From Pholiota molesta (Eukaryota > Basidiomycota > Agaricomycetes > Agaricales > Strophariaceae): DNA of 64,000 bases. Below the pieces are notes generated by a model that was not told the DNA's origin, searched no databases, and saw only the letters and a list, made by a program, of their open reading frames with translations. Position numbers and translations under genes: made by a program. Location of the stretch: positions 124,001 to 188,000 of the forward strand of contig JACGCK010000010.1 in the NCBI GenBank assembly GCA_014925825.1, written 5' to 3'. Of the stretch, positions 62,581 to 64,000 are shown in pieces (the stretch's first letter is position 1; each line of letters opens with the position of its first letter).

Positions 62581-64000
62581 TATTCATTATCTTTCGCTCA
62601 TATGTTTCACTGCGCAGGAAGGATGCATGGCCGAATTCCCGTAATATTTTCTCTCAAGCAGCGCATATGCTTATACGTATGTGGTGAAAAGAAGCAAGAA
62701 TAAGCTATCCTTTCAATTCATAAGGTCGGGTTTGACGAGCTCGTAAGTCAATTTACTTGCGTCTTCCTACCCAACTTGCATGCAAACCATTTCATTTCAT
62801 GTTCCCTTTCAATGGTCAGAAACCATAGCGTACAATACCGTCTCTTCGTGCGCAAGAGCACTCACTTCTATTTCGAGCGGGAATGAGCAAGATGCGGGCC
62901 AATCAAAAATAAATCGATCATCGCGGTCTTACAATCCATGTTTCTATAACCCACGGTGAAGCTATCATACCTAAGTTTATCTCGGTTCTGATATCGTTCT
63001 CCGAATCTCGAACACTTAGCAAATCAGATGCCGGTGATTCGCGCACCCCAGCGCAACTACGATGCACACGGTGGGCTTATAGGTGGTCGGTTCGCGGGGC
63101 GCTCCGTTTGTGCGTCAGCCTGACGTGCTGTCATCTGCCTGTAAGATAGATGTGGGTTACAGGCAGGTTTAGGTCGGGGAGTGTTTTGGGCTTCAGCTCG
63201 ACTGACCCTGCGTCCACCAGTGCGAAATACACTACCACGACGCAATAAATGATCAATGGACACTTTCTCGTGCTTCGGAGCTTCATGTCATGTATGTCTT
63301 GTGCTTCACTTCGGTGTTTTTGTTTTTGTTTTTGCTTAAACCTCTGAACGTGTCCAGATAATAATAGCTATCTATATAGGCGGCGGCACTCGGACCCAGT
63401 CAGTGTGTGAATGACAGTACTTACTGCTAATCTATTGGCAGAGATCACACCCCCCGTGACAGTTCCGACCTCACCGCTGGGATGTCGTGCTCATGTACCA
63501 TGTATCAGCAGCGACCGTTTCTTCTTGCACCTGTGCACGCGTCTGCAGCCTCCGCGGCTCTCCGATCCTTCTCATGGCTTCCGTAGTGGACGGACATAAC
63601 GCCCTCGAGGCTAGGGCCAGCCAGACTCATAAATTGACGGTGGATCCGAACGCGATCTTCGGTGATCTCTTCCTTTCGACGCTTGCCCTCTTCCTTGCAG
63701 ACTTTGTACGAAGGATTGAGAGATGGAGTTGAGCTTGCAGTAAGTCATTTTTTTCTTCGTTATCGTTGATTTGTGAGGCTGGTGCTGAGATTTGGATGTA
63801 TCGAGATTCGGCCCAATTCTACTTGGCGTGCTGCTTAGCATGATTATGCATGGAGTAAGATCGCATATCTTTCATACATACTGGCGGCGGTATAACTGAC
63901 ATCATCGGTCGGTCAGGTCTTGCTCTCCCAAGTACGTGCTATGCAAAACCTTAAAAGCATCGGGAAATTCAACATTACCATCCATTAGATATACTCCTAC
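62581..64000. other. no gene recognised to the window end
   Basis: Short frames around 63411-63735 (for example VDGHNALEARASQTHKLTVD, with a hydrophobic stretch GDLFLSTLALFLADF) may belong to a gene truncated by the window, but without splice or family support this is left open. Confidence 0.3.

Noticed and set aside
1..64000. CRISPR array, prophage or bacterial operon
   Set aside because: No spaced short repeats and no operonic genes; spliced genes throughout point to a fungal nucleus.

Overview
The window looks like nuclear DNA of a filamentous basidiomycete, most likely an agaricomycete. Genes are split by 45-75 nt introns with GTRNGT..YAG borders. Several families are typical of agaricomycetes: compact NACHT proteins with an N-terminal ISGGxF motif, DUF6533-type multi-pass membrane proteins, an SRPK-like kinase and a DUF7137-like protein. 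A chromodomain Ty3/gypsy element and two intron-bearing tRNA-Gln genes agree with this. No prokaryotic or organellar signal was seen. All assignments come from reading translations and splice signals; no database was searched.

Layout. 1-4340: GC-rich tandem repeat, then non-coding P/Q repeat units. 4567-13542: two minus-strand NACHT genes (the first frameshifted, the second intact) around a long gene-poor stretch. 14995-16714: secreted phosphodiesterase/pyrophosphatase-like enzyme. 17314-19569: short-chain dehydrogenase whose promoter is tandemly duplicated. 20000-22260: dispersed-repeat DNA with an inserted coding-like fragment. 23198-29735: two plus-strand NACHT genes (first intact, second a pseudogene). 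29872-31858: non-autonomous long-TIR element. 33373-35012: tRNA-Gln and a low-complexity protein gene. 36000-52140: array of DUF6533-type genes (two intact, three broken), invaded by a 3.1-kb hAT-like foldback element, a complete 6.6-kb gypsy element and a 0.5-kb MULE-like MITE. 52727-52826: second tRNA-Gln. 54397-57522: 1041-aa disordered protein. 58613-59948: decayed SRPK-like pseudokinase between direct repeats. 60927-61637: DUF7137-like membrane protein. 61864-64000: a degenerate zinc-finger ORF and otherwise no clear gene.

Two themes stand out. First, four paralogous NACHT genes share one reconstructable architecture: short N-terminal exon, separate ISGG-motif exon, NACHT exon, short last exon after a conserved intron. 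They lack a recognisable C-terminal repeat sensor. Second, mobile elements can be delimited to the base by target-site duplications (5, 7, 8 and 10 bp), which dates nested events. The gypsy element carries an 11-nt self-complementary primer site, as in Tf1-type self-priming.
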